64,000 nt of DNA, from NCBI RefSeq assembly GCF_020880415.1, contig NZ_JAJIUJ010000023.1:1-64000 (forward strand), read 5' to 3'. Position numbers and translations under genes: made by a program. The notes under the pieces were generated by a model. That model ran no database searches. It saw only the letters and a program-made list of their open reading frames with translations, and was not told the origin of the DNA. Source of the stretch: Xanthomonas euvesicatoria pv. euvesicatoria (GTDB taxonomy: Bacteria; Pseudomonadota; Gammaproteobacteria; Xanthomonadales; Xanthomonadaceae). Each line of letters starts with the position of its first letter. Positions within the stretch are counted from its first letter, which is position 1. Positions 25,937 to 34,311 of the stretch are shown one piece after another.

Positions 25937-27235
25937 CTATTTGGCGTCGGCTGCCGGCGGCACGCGCAAGGCCGGCAGCAAGGTTGCCGGGTTGCCATCG
26001 TTGGGTGCGGCCGGAATACCCAGCAGCCGGGTCATCAGCGCATAGACATCCACGTTGTCGAAGCCTGGCAGTGTCTTGCCCTGCGCCAGATCCGGGCCTT
26101 GCGCCAGAAACACCGCCCGCATCGATGGCAATGCCGGATCGAAGCCATGCGAGCCACGTGTGCCCCGCTGCGCGCGTTTGGCAAGCTTGTCCGGGAAGAG
26201 TGCATCCCAACCTTCGTGCATCTGGCACACGATCGACGGAATGCGCGGGTGGCTGCCGTACTGCCAGCGTGCCGGCAGCTCCGCCTTGCGCCAGCAGTCG
26301 TAGTGGTCGTGCGCACCGAGCACGCTGGCCTCGGCAGCGTCCTGTTGCCCAGGCAATGGCTGCAAGCCGATCACCTGGCCATCGGTGATTGCGGTGGCGA
26401 TCCGCGGCGGCGCGATGTCTTCCACGCTGATCGCATGCCCCGGCGCAACCTCGGCCATGCCATGGTCGGAGACCACGATGATGTTGGTGCGCGCACGCGT
26501 GCCATCGCGTTGCATGCCTGTCAGCAGCTGGCCGATGGCCGCATCCACCGCGCGCACGGCGTCGGCGTATTCGCGCGATTCCGGGCCGTGGTCGTGGCCG
26601 GCTTCGTCCACATTTTCGAAGTACAGCGTGACGAGGCGATTGCGCCGGGCGCCGTCGGTTTTCAGCCAGCCCCGCACTGCGTCCACGCGCGTGTCCAGGC
26701 GCACGCCTTTTTGATAATGGCGCCACTGCGACGGGCGTACGCCCTTGATTGCCGCCTCGCTGCCTGGCCACGACCAGGTGGCCGCATGCTGGCCGCTGTT
26801 TTCCACGCCCACCCACACCGGTTCGCCGCCCCACCAGCGCGCATCGCCCACCGCCTCGGACTTGCTCAACCAGAAACCCCCAAGTGTCGGGTCGCGCATG
26901 CTGTTGTGCACGATGCCGTGGTGGTCCGGGCGCAGCCCGGTGACCAGGGTGTAGTGATTGGGAAACGTCAGCGACGGATACGAGGGCGTCATCCAGCGCG
27001 CACGTACGCCTTCGCGTGCCAGTTGCGACAGGTTCGGCGTGATGCCGCGATCGAGCATGTCCGCGCGCAGGCCGTCGATGGAGATGAGCAGCAGTGTGTG
27101 CGGGGTGCTGGCCGATGCGGTATTGGGCGCTGCAGTCGGCGCCTGCGTGGGCGCGCTGCGCGCAGATGGCTGGCTGCTACAGGCCGCAAGCAAGGCAAGC
27201 GCCGCTGCGGCAACTCCAAAACGTCGGTCGATCAT
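25937..27235 (-). CDS. Nucleotide pyrophosphatase/phosphodiesterase (NPP), exported
   Basis: A 432-residue enzyme of the alkaline-phosphatase superfamily. It is exported as a probable lipoprotein (signal ending LLAAC, Cys19). The metal ligand Asp54 (ISIDGLRADML) and nucleophile Thr90 (YPSLTFPNHYTLVTG) fall at the numbers I recall for the crystallised Xanthomonas NPP. Further ligands are in EAGHDHGPES, VVSDHGMAEV and GSHGFDP. It hydrolyses nucleotide phosphodiester or pyrophosphate bonds in the periplasm. The gene sits upstream of the repair pair on the opposite side of a short gap and is probably independent. Confidence 0.95.
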   Translation of the reverse strand: MIDRRFGVAAAALALLAACSSQPSARSAPTQAPTAAPNTASASTPHTLLLISIDGLRADMLDRGITPNLSQLAREGVRARWMTPSYPSLTFPNHYTLVTGLRPDHHGIVHNSMRDPTLGGFWLSKSEAVGDARWWGGEPVWVGVENSGQHAATWSWPGSEAAIKGVRPSQWRHYQKGVRLDTRVDAVRGWLKTDGARRNRLVTLYFENVDEAGHDHGPESREYADAVRAVDAAIGQLLTGMQRDGTRARTNIIVVSDHGMAEVAPGHAISVEDIAPPRIATAITDGQVIGLQPLPGQQDAAEASVLGAHDHYDCWRKAELPARWQYGSHPRIPSIVCQMHEGWDALFPDKLAKRAQRGTRGSHGFDPALPSMRAVFLAQGPDLAQGKTLPGFDNVDVYALMTRLLGIPAAPNDGNPATLLPALRVPPAADAK

Positions 27236-27271
27236 GGCGTCAGTTTACGGCGCAGCGATGACGCCGCGAAG

Positions 27272-27817
27272 TCAGCCAGTGCGCACTGCCGAGGCAGGTG
27301 CAAACAGATCGTCGGCGCGTGCGGCGCCACGCGGGGACCAGCCTTCCAACTGCAACAAGGCCTGCTTGGTCGGCAGGCCGCCGCCGAAGCCGGTCAACGT
27401 GCCATTGGCGCCGATCACGCGATGGCAGGGCAGCACGATCGGCAGCGGATTGCGTCCGTTGGCAGCGCCCACCGCGCGGCTCGCGGCCGGCTTGCCGACC
27501 GCCTGCGCAAGTTGCGCGTAGCTCCAAGTCTGCCCGAACGGAATCTGCGCCAGCGTGCGCCAGACCGTCAGCTGAAACGGTGTGCCGACCGGCGCCAGCG
27601 GCAGATCGAAACTGCGTCGCCCGCCATGCAGGTAATCGAGCAACTGTTCGCGTGCTTCGCGCACCAGCGGCGCATCGGGGTCGTGCAACCAGCGCGCACG
27701 GCCGATGGCGTCGTAGCGGTTCTGCGCGAACAGGATGTGGTGCACGCCGGTGGCGTCGGCGGCCACGCTCAGTGCGCCGATCGGCGAGGGAAAGGTGTCG
27801 TAGTGCAGTGTGCTCAT
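27272..27817 (-). CDS. ogt: Methylated-DNA-protein cysteine methyltransferase (Ogt)
   Basis: A 181-residue suicide repair protein that removes methyl groups from O6-methylguanine in DNA. The active site PCHRVIG (in LPIVLPCHRVIGANGTLTGF) is complete and the helix-turn-helix region (FQLTVWRTLAQIPFGQTWSY) is typical. The start at 27817 overlaps the stop of the upstream ada/alkA-type gene by four bases, so the two are translationally coupled. Together they repair alkylated bases by two routes. Confidence 0.95.
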   Translation of the reverse strand: MSTLHYDTFPSPIGALSVAADATGVHHILFAQNRYDAIGRARWLHDPDAPLVREAREQLLDYLHGGRRSFDLPLAPVGTPFQLTVWRTLAQIPFGQTWSYAQLAQAVGKPAASRAVGAANGRNPLPIVLPCHRVIGANGTLTGFGGGLPTKQALLQLEGWSPRGAARADDLFAPASAVRTG

Positions 27818-29277
27818 GCGCGGGTGTCCTTGCGGTCGTTGGCCAGATGCCACAGGTGCAGCACGGCGTAGGCGCGCCACGGTCGCCACGCCTGCGAACG
27901 GGCGTCGGTGGCGCGTTCGCTCAGGCGCCCGGGAGCGCCGAGCACCTGCTGCAGGATCAGGTCGCCGGCCGGAAACGCGTCCGGATGCGACAACGCACGC
28001 ATGGCCACGTAATGCGCGGTCCACGGCCCGATTCCGGGCAGCGCGGTGCAGGCGGCGATGAAATCAGGCAGGCGCTGCCCGGCACCGAAGTGCAGCTGGC
28101 CTTGCGCGCAGGCCGATGCCAGCGCACGCAGCGTGGCGGCGCGCGCACGCGGCAGGCCGAGTTGTTCCAGCGGCGCGTCGGCCAGCTGTTCGGGCGTGGG
28201 GAGACTGCGATCCAGTCCGGGTGGCATGTCGGCATGATGACCGCCATGACGGTTCACCAGCCGCGCTGCCAGCGTTGCCGCGCCGACCACGCTGATCTGC
28301 TGGCCCAGCACCGCACGCACCGCCACTTCGAAACCGTCCCAGCCGCCGGGCACGCGCAGCCCGGGGCGGCGCGCGAGCGCCTCGGCCAGCAGTGGTTCCG
28401 GCGCGAGCGTGGCGTGCACGGCCTGCAGGTCTGCATCCAGATCGAATAGCCGGCGCACGCGCCGCACGATCTGCGGAATCTGGCGCGGGTCGGTGGCGCC
28501 GATGCGCAGCAGCAGTTCCGCGCGCTGCGGTGCTGCGCTGACCTCGATCACGCTGGCCTTGCCCGGCGGGCCGATGACGCGCCGGTAGCCGTTGGCATCG
28601 ACCTGCTCGATGCCCGGGATCGCGCGGCGCTGCAAGAAGGCCAGCATCGCCGGCAGATCCAGTGGCGGGCGATAGCCCAGGCGCAATGTCAGTTCGCCGC
28701 CGGGGACCTCGGTACGCTGCTTGCGCAATGCAGAGGGCGGCATGCCGCAGCCGTGCAGGAAGGCCGCATTGAAGCGGCGCAGGCTGTTGAAGCCGGCCGC
28801 AAGCGCGACCTCGGTGACCGGCAGGGCGGTTTCGGTCAGCAATTGCTTGGCCAGCAGCAGCCGATGCGTGCCGTGCACCTGGATCGGCGTGGCGCCCAGC
28901 TGCTGCACGAATTGCCGCTGCAGTTGGCGCGCGCTCAAGCCCACCGCATCGGCCAGCGTCTGCACCGGCTGCTCCTGCAGCGCGCCGTCGGCAATCATCG
29001 CCAGCGCACGCTGCACGCTTTCTTCGCCCAGATGTTGCTGCGCCTGCGGCGACAGCTCCGGCCGGCAGCGCAGGCACGGCCGGTAGCCGGCGGCGCTGGC
29101 TGCCGCGGCAGTGGGGTAGTAACTGACATTGGCCGGCTTCGGCGGCGGCGCCGGACACACCGGGCGGCAATAGATGCCGGTGCTGCGCACGGCGGTGAAA
29201 AACAGCCCGTCGAAGCGTGCATCGCGTGCCAGGCGCGCGCGGTCGCATTGGGTTCGGTCGGGCGTTGCGGTCTGCAT
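27814..29277 (-). CDS. Ada-N/AraC/AlkA fusion: alkylation-responsive regulator and 3-methyladenine glycosylase
   Basis: A 487-residue three-part protein. Residues 1-80 are the zinc-binding N-domain of Ada (Cys37, Cys41, Cys68, Cys71), which accepts methyl groups from phosphotriesters. Residues 85-190 are an AraC-type DNA-binding domain (two helix-turn-helices). The C-terminal half is an AlkA HhH-GPD glycosylase (LPGIGPWTAHYVAM; catalytic Asp439 in FPAGDL). This architecture is annotated in many proteobacteria as AlkA. The MGMT domain of classical Ada is missing and is supplied by the coupled ogt gene. Methylation of the N-domain probably activates this operon. Confidence 0.94.
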   Translation of the reverse strand: MQTATPDRTQCDRARLARDARFDGLFFTAVRSTGIYCRPVCPAPPPKPANVSYYPTAAAASAAGYRPCLRCRPELSPQAQQHLGEESVQRALAMIADGALQEQPVQTLADAVGLSARQLQRQFVQQLGATPIQVHGTHRLLLAKQLLTETALPVTEVALAAGFNSLRRFNAAFLHGCGMPPSALRKQRTEVPGGELTLRLGYRPPLDLPAMLAFLQRRAIPGIEQVDANGYRRVIGPPGKASVIEVSAAPQRAELLLRIGATDPRQIPQIVRRVRRLFDLDADLQAVHATLAPEPLLAEALARRPGLRVPGGWDGFEVAVRAVLGQQISVVGAATLAARLVNRHGGHHADMPPGLDRSLPTPEQLADAPLEQLGLPRARAATLRALASACAQGQLHFGAGQRLPDFIAACTALPGIGPWTAHYVAMRALSHPDAFPAGDLILQQVLGAPGRLSERATDARSQAWRPWRAYAVLHLWHLANDRKDTRA

Positions 29278-29424
29278 GGCGCCAGTCTATGCGCTCGCCC
29301 TGGCGCCGGCTGGCCGTTTTCGGACAGGGTTGCGGCGAGCCCGCGCGTTCATGGCCGGGTCAACCCATCGACCCATTCAGCCATAGACTGCGGGTGATCT
29401 CCGTCGCGCTCCGTGCCCCACATC

Positions 29425-30651
29425 ATGCTGAAATCGGTTTGTCTGTCCCTTGCCTGCTTGCTCCTGCTGGCCGCCTGCGATCGGTCGGCGACCTCCGCCG
29501 ATGCAGCGGTTGCGCAGCAGAGTGGTGCAGGGCAGGCAAGCGATGGCGATCACATGGTGTCGGTGGATACGCCCGACCCGGTCCCGCCACCGCGCCCGCG
29601 CACGCAGGCGGGCGAGGCCGGCTGGCCGCAGGCGGAACTGGAATCGGGCCAGGCCTGGATCAGCTGCGCGACCGATTACAGCCGCGAGGCCGGCGACGGC
29701 ACGTTGTTGCCGGCACTGGACCGGGCCAGCGTGGAAGCGGCGCTGGCGCCGTGCCGCGAGACCGGGCTGGTGCGGGTGCGCTACGCCGGCAAGATCAATG
29801 CGGGTTTTGCGGCGCTGGTGTGGCGGCTGGCCTCGGTCGCGGAGCAGTGGAAGTTGCCGCATCGCATCCTGGACCTGGATTCCAGTGGCGGGCAGGTGGA
29901 GGCGGCGATCCGCGCCGGCGATACCATCGGCGAATCCAACTGGACCATCTGGGTGCGCGAAGGCTCGATCTGCCACAGCGCCTGCGTGTTCGTGCTGGCG
30001 GCCGGCGACAACCGCCTGGTCGCCGGCAAGGTCGGCATTCACCGCATGATGCGGATCAGCTCCAAGGCGACCTCGCGCGCCGAGCTCAATCGCGAACTGC
30101 GCGAGGTCTACGGCAACGTCAAGGATTACCTGGAGCGCAACGGCGTGGCGGTGGCGGTGGCCGACTTGATGATGACCGTGCCCAACCGCAGCCTGCGCCT
30201 GCTCAGCGTGGAAGAGTTGCGCGAATACGGGCTGGACGGCACCAACGCCGTGCAGGACGATCTGGAACGCATCCGCCAGATGCGCAAGTGCGGCGATGCC
30301 TTCGTACGCCGCAAGGACGCGTTTCTGGTCGCCTTCGACCAGAAGTGCAAGGGCGAGGGCGCAGACCTGGACGCGGTCAATGCCTGCGGTCTGGCCTTGA
30401 AGCAGCGCTTCGGCTTTCCGGATGCGGCCTGCCCGGAAGAAAGTCCGCTGGCCGAAACCGATGCCGCGGCGCTGCCGGCCACCCCGACGTCCGAGACGCA
30501 GACCGGTGAGGCGCAGGCCGGCCAGACGCAAAACGACCAAGCCCAGCGCGATGCCGCAGGTGCGGCGACACCTGCAGCCGAACCAGACTCCGCGCCAACG
30601 CAGGACGCGGCCCAGGCCGGCCCGTCGCCCGCGACGCACCCCGACGGTTGA
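29425..30651 (+). CDS. ClpP-fold exported lipoprotein of unknown role
   Basis: A 408-residue lipoprotein (ATG 29425; signal ending LLLLAAC). The central domain shows a ClpP/crotonase-type fold: a strand with DLDSSGGQVEAA, a nucleophile-like serine at 185 in ICHSACVFVLAAG, and a histidine at 206 in VGIHRM. This resembles periplasmic ClpP-like proteins grouped in COG3904. The C-terminal 70 residues are a Gln/Ala/Thr-rich low-complexity tail. A small two-helix membrane protein gene follows 76 bases later. Protease activity has not been shown for this group. Confidence 0.75.
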   Translation: MLKSVCLSLACLLLLAACDRSATSADAAVAQQSGAGQASDGDHMVSVDTPDPVPPPRPRTQAGEAGWPQAELESGQAWISCATDYSREAGDGTLLPALDRASVEAALAPCRETGLVRVRYAGKINAGFAALVWRLASVAEQWKLPHRILDLDSSGGQVEAAIRAGDTIGESNWTIWVREGSICHSACVFVLAAGDNRLVAGKVGIHRMMRISSKATSRAELNRELREVYGNVKDYLERNGVAVAVADLMMTVPNRSLRLLSVEELREYGLDGTNAVQDDLERIRQMRKCGDAFVRRKDAFLVAFDQKCKGEGADLDAVNACGLALKQRFGFPDAACPEESPLAETDAAALPATPTSETQTGEAQAGQTQNDQAQRDAAGAATPAAEPDSAPTQDAAQAGPSPATHPDG

Positions 30652-30727
30652 GCGCAGTGATGGGCTTCACGCGTATCGCACTGCGCGCTGCCTATCGTCG
30701 CTGCATCACAACCGAGCCGGGGGGCGT

Positions 30728-30982
30728 ATGCGAGGCAAGACCAAGGGTGTGTTACTGGCCTACCTACCTTCAGCCCTGTTGGTGCTGGTTGGCTTCGGTG
30801 TGGCCGAGCTGCTGCGTCTGGCCGCTGCGGCCATGCACGAACAATGGCCGGCGACGCTGGCCACCTGGCTGAGTCTGGCGGCGCTGATTGCCGCAATCGC
30901 GCGTGCCTTCTGGGTCAGTTGGCGTCTGTGGCGGCCGCGTGGCGTGGCGGCAGTGCCGCCGGCTCCGGGGAGCGAGGTCTAG
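30728..30982 (+). CDS. Small two-helix membrane protein
   Basis: An 84-residue protein starting MRGKTKGVLLAYLPSALL at 30728. Two membrane segments (about 8-32 and 41-62) are followed by a short basic-to-neutral tail. I do not recognise a family. It lies 76 bases after the ClpP-fold lipoprotein gene on the same strand and may share its transcript. Confidence 0.6.
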   Translation: MRGKTKGVLLAYLPSALLVLVGFGVAELLRLAAAAMHEQWPATLATWLSLAALIAAIARAFWVSWRLWRPRGVAAVPPAPGSEV

Positions 30983-31382
30983 ATCGCGTTGACAACGGCA
31001 ATGGGAATTCAAGGTTGGTGCGCGCCTGTGCGGAATGCGTGCCTGGTCACTTCACGTGATTGCGGCGCGCGTCCGCACCCAGCCGAGCCCGACATCTGCA
31101 GCATGCCTGCCACTCCAGACAGAAGGATGAAACGCCGCTGCCAGACCTGATGACTTCCAATGCGCGCATCCGTGGCCGGAGGTCCCTGCTCGCCGCTTGC
31201 GCGCTCGAGAAGTGTGTTTTCCAAAAGGCCCGCGTCAGCGCTTGCCTTGTCGCCTTCAGCGCCCTCCCCGGACCTGCACCCGCAGACTTGTGTTGCGCAT
31301 GACGCGCCCTAGACTGCGCTACCCGCCAAAAGGTGGGCGGCGCCTCTCCCTTTCCACCCGATCCGTACAAGGTCCCCGTCCC
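30983..31382. other. 400-base intergenic region, nothing recognised
   Basis: No convincing coding sequence on either strand. A short hairpin (CCGCC-N8-GGCGG) near 31322-31339 lies about 50 bases before the DUF4019 start codon and could be in its leader. Confidence 0.4.
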
Positions 31383-31919
31383 ATGCTTCGTTCTCGTCTG
31401 GTTATCGTGTTGGCACTGGCTCCAGCGCTGGCGTTCGCTCAACAACCGCAGGCGGCCGGTCGCCCTGCCAGCCCGGCGGCGGCGCAACCGGCCGCTGCAG
31501 CGCCCGCAGGGCAGCCGGCGCTCAGCCCGGCGCAGCAGGCGCAGCTGACCAAGCAGAACACCGAGATGACCCAGGCCGCCCTGCGCGTGGCGCAGATGGT
31601 GGACGGCAACCAGGTCGCGTCCTTGTGGGATGGCGCGTCCAAGGTGGCCAAGACCGCGGTCAAGCGCGACGTCTTCGTCAGCCAGATCGGCACCGAACGC
31701 GCGCGGCTGGGTGCGGTGGTGGGGCGCGGGCAGGGCTCGGTCACGCGGGTCAAGTACGGTCCCGGCGCGCAGGTGCCCGAAGGCCTGTATGTCAACGTCA
31801 GCTTCCCGACCCGTTTCGCCAAGGCGCAGCAGCCGGTCCGCGAGCTGGTCTCGTTCCGTCTGGACGAAGACAAGACCTGGCGGTTGGCCGGTTACAGCCT
31901 GCGCACGGCGGTGAAGTGA
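31383..31919 (+). CDS. Exported DUF4019 protein
   Basis: A 178-residue protein with a signal peptide (MLRSRLVIVLALAPALAFAQ) and an Ala/Pro/Gln linker up to about residue 50. The rest matches the DUF4019 pattern: VASLWDGASKVAKTAV, RDVFVSQI, ARLGAVVGR, and ending LVSFRLDEDKTWRLAGYSLR. The function is unknown; these proteins are periplasmic. The MAPEG gene begins 25 bases later, probably in the same operon. Confidence 0.8.
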   Translation: MLRSRLVIVLALAPALAFAQQPQAAGRPASPAAAQPAAAAPAGQPALSPAQQAQLTKQNTEMTQAALRVAQMVDGNQVASLWDGASKVAKTAVKRDVFVSQIGTERARLGAVVGRGQGSVTRVKYGPGAQVPEGLYVNVSFPTRFAKAQQPVRELVSFRLDEDKTWRLAGYSLRTAVK

Positions 31920-31944
31920 TGTTTCCATCGGCCGGGAGAAACGT

Positions 31945-32346
31945 ATGCCACTGACGATCGAGCTGCAGATGCTGGGCTGGGCGATGGTGCTCGGGCTGGT
32001 GCAATTGCTGGCCGCCTCGGCCAGCATGACCGCCCAGCGCGGCACCAAGTGGAATGCCAGCGCACGCGATGGCGAGGCCAAGCCGCTCACCGGCGTGGCG
32101 GCGCGGTTGGACCGTGCGTTTCGCAATTATCTCGAGACCTTTCCGATCTTCGCGGCCGCCGTGCTGGCGGTGAGCGTGGCCGGGCGCACCAGCGCAGAAA
32201 CAGCACTCGCCGTGCAGCTCTACCTGTGGGCGCGCGTGGCGTATGTGCCGGTGTATGCCGCGGGTATTCCGTACCTGCGCAGCGCCATCTGGGTGGTGTC
32301 GTTATGGGGCATCATCAAACTGGTGCGCGCACTGCTGGGCATTTGA
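31945..32346 (+). CDS. MAPEG-family membrane protein
   Basis: A 133-residue protein with four hydrophobic segments and the MAPEG pattern RLDRAFRNYLETFPIFAAAV and RVAYVPVYAAGIPYLRSAIW. MAPEG proteins include glutathione-dependent transferases and peroxidases; bacterial ones of this short type are largely uncharacterised. GGGAGAA lies seven bases before the ATG at 31945. Confidence 0.85.
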   Translation: MPLTIELQMLGWAMVLGLVQLLAASASMTAQRGTKWNASARDGEAKPLTGVAARLDRAFRNYLETFPIFAAAVLAVSVAGRTSAETALAVQLYLWARVAYVPVYAAGIPYLRSAIWVVSLWGIIKLVRALLGI

Positions 32347-32372
32347 TGCAGCGTCGCCGGCGGGTGTGAGCT

Positions 32373-32692
32373 TCAATCAGTCGCTTGCACCCGCGCCAGG
32401 ATTGCATCGATGGCCGCCTGCGTATCGCCGGTATGCAGGGCTTGCTCCAGCAGTGGAATCACCCAGGCGCAACCGGCCCTGGTCACCTCTGCACGCCAGT
32501 CGCCGCGCAGGCATCCAGTTCGTGCAAGGCCAGCATGCTGCAGCCGCCTCGCTCGGCATGGCCGCCGCGGATGGACTGCTCCAGCCAGAACGGCTGGTCC
32601 GAGTCGATGGCGATCGAAAAAACACAGACGTCGTGGGTTGGATCGTCGGCCGAAGGTGCGTTGTTGCGCCGGCCGATCTCCACCACCTTCAT
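32373..32692 (-). pseudogene. Frameshifted hypothetical gene coupled to the S4-domain gene
   Basis: The reading frame starts at 32692 (MKVVEIGRRNNAPSADD), overlapping the S4 gene stop by four bases. It reads through HELDAC and meets a stop shortly after. The other frame continues as DWRAEVTRAGCAWVIPLLEQ and ends at 32373. Restoring one base near 32503-32508 joins them into about 106 residues (LHELDAC-x-GDWRAEV). The gene is therefore broken, mis-sequenced or frameshifted during translation. No family recognised. Confidence 0.6.
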
Positions 32693-32931
32693 GCGTCAGG
32701 CTCGGCGTCCGGGTTCCATGCCAATACGCGAATTTCCACATCGTCCAGCTGCACCAGCTGACCGGGACGGATCTTGGCGGTCTTGCGCAGCTCCTGCACG
32801 CCGTCGACGCTGACCGCGCCGCTGGCGACGATCGCCTTGCCCTGGCCGCCGCTGTCGGCAATGCCGGCCAGCTTGAGCAACTGGTTGAGTTCGATGTAGT
32901 CGCCGTCCAGGTCGAATTCCAGGTATTGCAT
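32689..32931 (-). CDS. Small S4-domain RNA-binding protein (YbcJ-like)
   Basis: An 80-residue protein that is essentially one S4 RNA-binding domain. The sequence reads YIELNQLLKLAGIADSGGQG, then VASGAVSVDG, and ends near VQLDDVEIRVL. This matches the YbcJ-like group, whose members are thought to bind structured RNA such as rRNA. The stop codon overlaps the start of the frameshifted gene at 32692, so they are coupled. Confidence 0.85.
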   Translation of the reverse strand: MQYLEFDLDGDYIELNQLLKLAGIADSGGQGKAIVASGAVSVDGVQELRKTAKIRPGQLVQLDDVEIRVLAWNPDAEPDA

Positions 32932-32967
32932 GGTGTGCTCGGTGGCAGGGAGGCCGCGATTATCCGC

Positions 32968-33615
32968 CTACTCGCGCTGGAAGCGCGCGATCTGTTCCAG
33001 CAGGGTTTCGGTGCGGGCGACGCTGCGGCGGGCATGCGCGGCGTCCAGGCGTTCCAGCCAGGGGTGACCGCTGCGCTGCAGCCGTCGATAGCCCAGCCAG
33101 GTGCCGATGCCGCCGAGGACGCCCACCAGCAGGTTGCATAACAGCCAGGCGTACGGTAACGAAACGCCCGTGAAGGTCCGCCACGCAGCGTCTGCCACTG
33201 CCACCCACAGCACCCAGAACGCCACGCCCAGCCACGGCGCCACGCGCGTGCGCCAGCGCCGCAGCTGTGCAAGCGCGCGCTGTGTCTGCAGCAGTGGCCT
33301 GGCGAAATCCAACTGCGACAACAGCCACAGTTGACGGGCCGCAGACGCTGACAGCGCAACGCACCACGCCTGCAGCAACACGCCGCCGACGACGGCAGCG
33401 GCCTGTTCGGCGAAACTGAGCCAACTGTGGGCAACGATGCCACTCACTGCGATGGCGCACAGCAGTTGCGCCGACTGGCTCAGCCACAACGGGCGCAGAT
33501 GCGCGCGCGCTGCGTGGCTGCGCAGGTCGCCGAGCACCTGGTCGGTGAGTGCAGCGTGTTGGTCCAGCCGTTGTTCCAGGGAACGCCAGGCCAGGGCGAT
33601 GTCGTCCAGTTCCAT
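32968..33615 (-). CDS. Membrane protein paired with an ECF sigma factor
   Basis: A 215-residue protein starting MELDDIALAWRSLEQRLDQ at 33615. A soluble N-terminal third is followed by about four hydrophobic segments (around 45-65, 70-90, 125-150, 150-170) and a basic tail with a coiled-coil-like end. Its start lies 29 bases after the sigma factor stop. That is the place of an anti-sigma factor, although I see no zinc-binding HxxxCxxC motif. I therefore infer it regulates or reports to the sigma factor by another means. Confidence 0.75.
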   Translation of the reverse strand: MELDDIALAWRSLEQRLDQHAALTDQVLGDLRSHAARAHLRPLWLSQSAQLLCAIAVSGIVAHSWLSFAEQAAAVVGGVLLQAWCVALSASAARQLWLLSQLDFARPLLQTQRALAQLRRWRTRVAPWLGVAFWVLWVAVADAAWRTFTGVSLPYAWLLCNLLVGVLGGIGTWLGYRRLQRSGHPWLERLDAAHARRSVARTETLLEQIARFQRE

Positions 33616-33644
33616 GTCTTGCTCCGGTTGCGGATCGGTGGGGT

Positions 33645-34163
33645 TCACAGCTCGGCGCGAATGCGCGTTTTCAGTCGGCTGAGTTTGGTGGCGACATTGG
33701 TTTCGCTGATGCCGAGCACTTCGCCGATTTCGCGATAGCTGTGCTCGTCCAGATAGAGCAACAGCAGCGCGCGTTCCAGCGGCGGTTGCTGTGCGATGAA
33801 GGCATACAGCGCGGCCACCTGTTGCGCGCGTACAGGGTCGTGCGCCTGTGGATCGGCGATGCGCTCCATCACCGCATCCAGCGCGATCGGCTCGCCGGCC
33901 GCGCGGCGGCCGCGCAGATCGCTGATCGCCACGTTCAGGGCGATGCGGTACATCCAGGTGGAAAAGCGCCGACCCGGGTCGTAGCCGGGAAATGCCCGCC
34001 ACAGTTGCGTGGCGATTTCCTGCGCCAGTTCGTCGCGGTCGTCGCGTCCGCGGCAATAGCTGGCCGCCACCTTCAGCACGATGCCGCGATGCTGCTGCAG
34101 CAGGGCGCTGAAGCGGGTGTGCAGGTCTGTGTCCAGGGGCGTGGCTCCGGTCGGGCAGGTCAA
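33645..34163 (-). CDS. ECF-type RNA polymerase sigma factor
   Basis: A 172-residue sigma factor if translated from TTG at 34163; a later start is possible (the GGAG at about 34146 suggests the CTG near residue 8). Region 2 (DELAQEIATQLWRAFPGYD, then FSTWMYRIALNVAISDL) and region 4 (YREIGEVLGISETNVATKLS) are complete. No region 3 is present. It directs transcription of a small regulon under an unknown stress. The gene is divergent from the DEAD-box helicase gene. The start uncertainty affects only the first 10-20 residues. Confidence 0.9.
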   Translation of the reverse strand: MTCPTGATPLDTDLHTRFSALLQQHRGIVLKVAASYCRGRDDRDELAQEIATQLWRAFPGYDPGRRFSTWMYRIALNVAISDLRGRRAAGEPIALDAVMERIADPQAHDPVRAQQVAALYAFIAQQPPLERALLLLYLDEHSYREIGEVLGISETNVATKLSRLKTRIRAEL

Positions 34164-34311
34164 GGGACGACACGGGGGATGATTCGCGCAGCAGCGCAAT
34201 TCCTCACAACCTGAATGGACTGTCACGAAAATTTCGACAGCAAGGGGGCTGAAGAGGCACACTATGCTGCTTTGCGCCTGCCGGCTCCGTGCGGCGCCTC
34301 CGGAGTTACCC

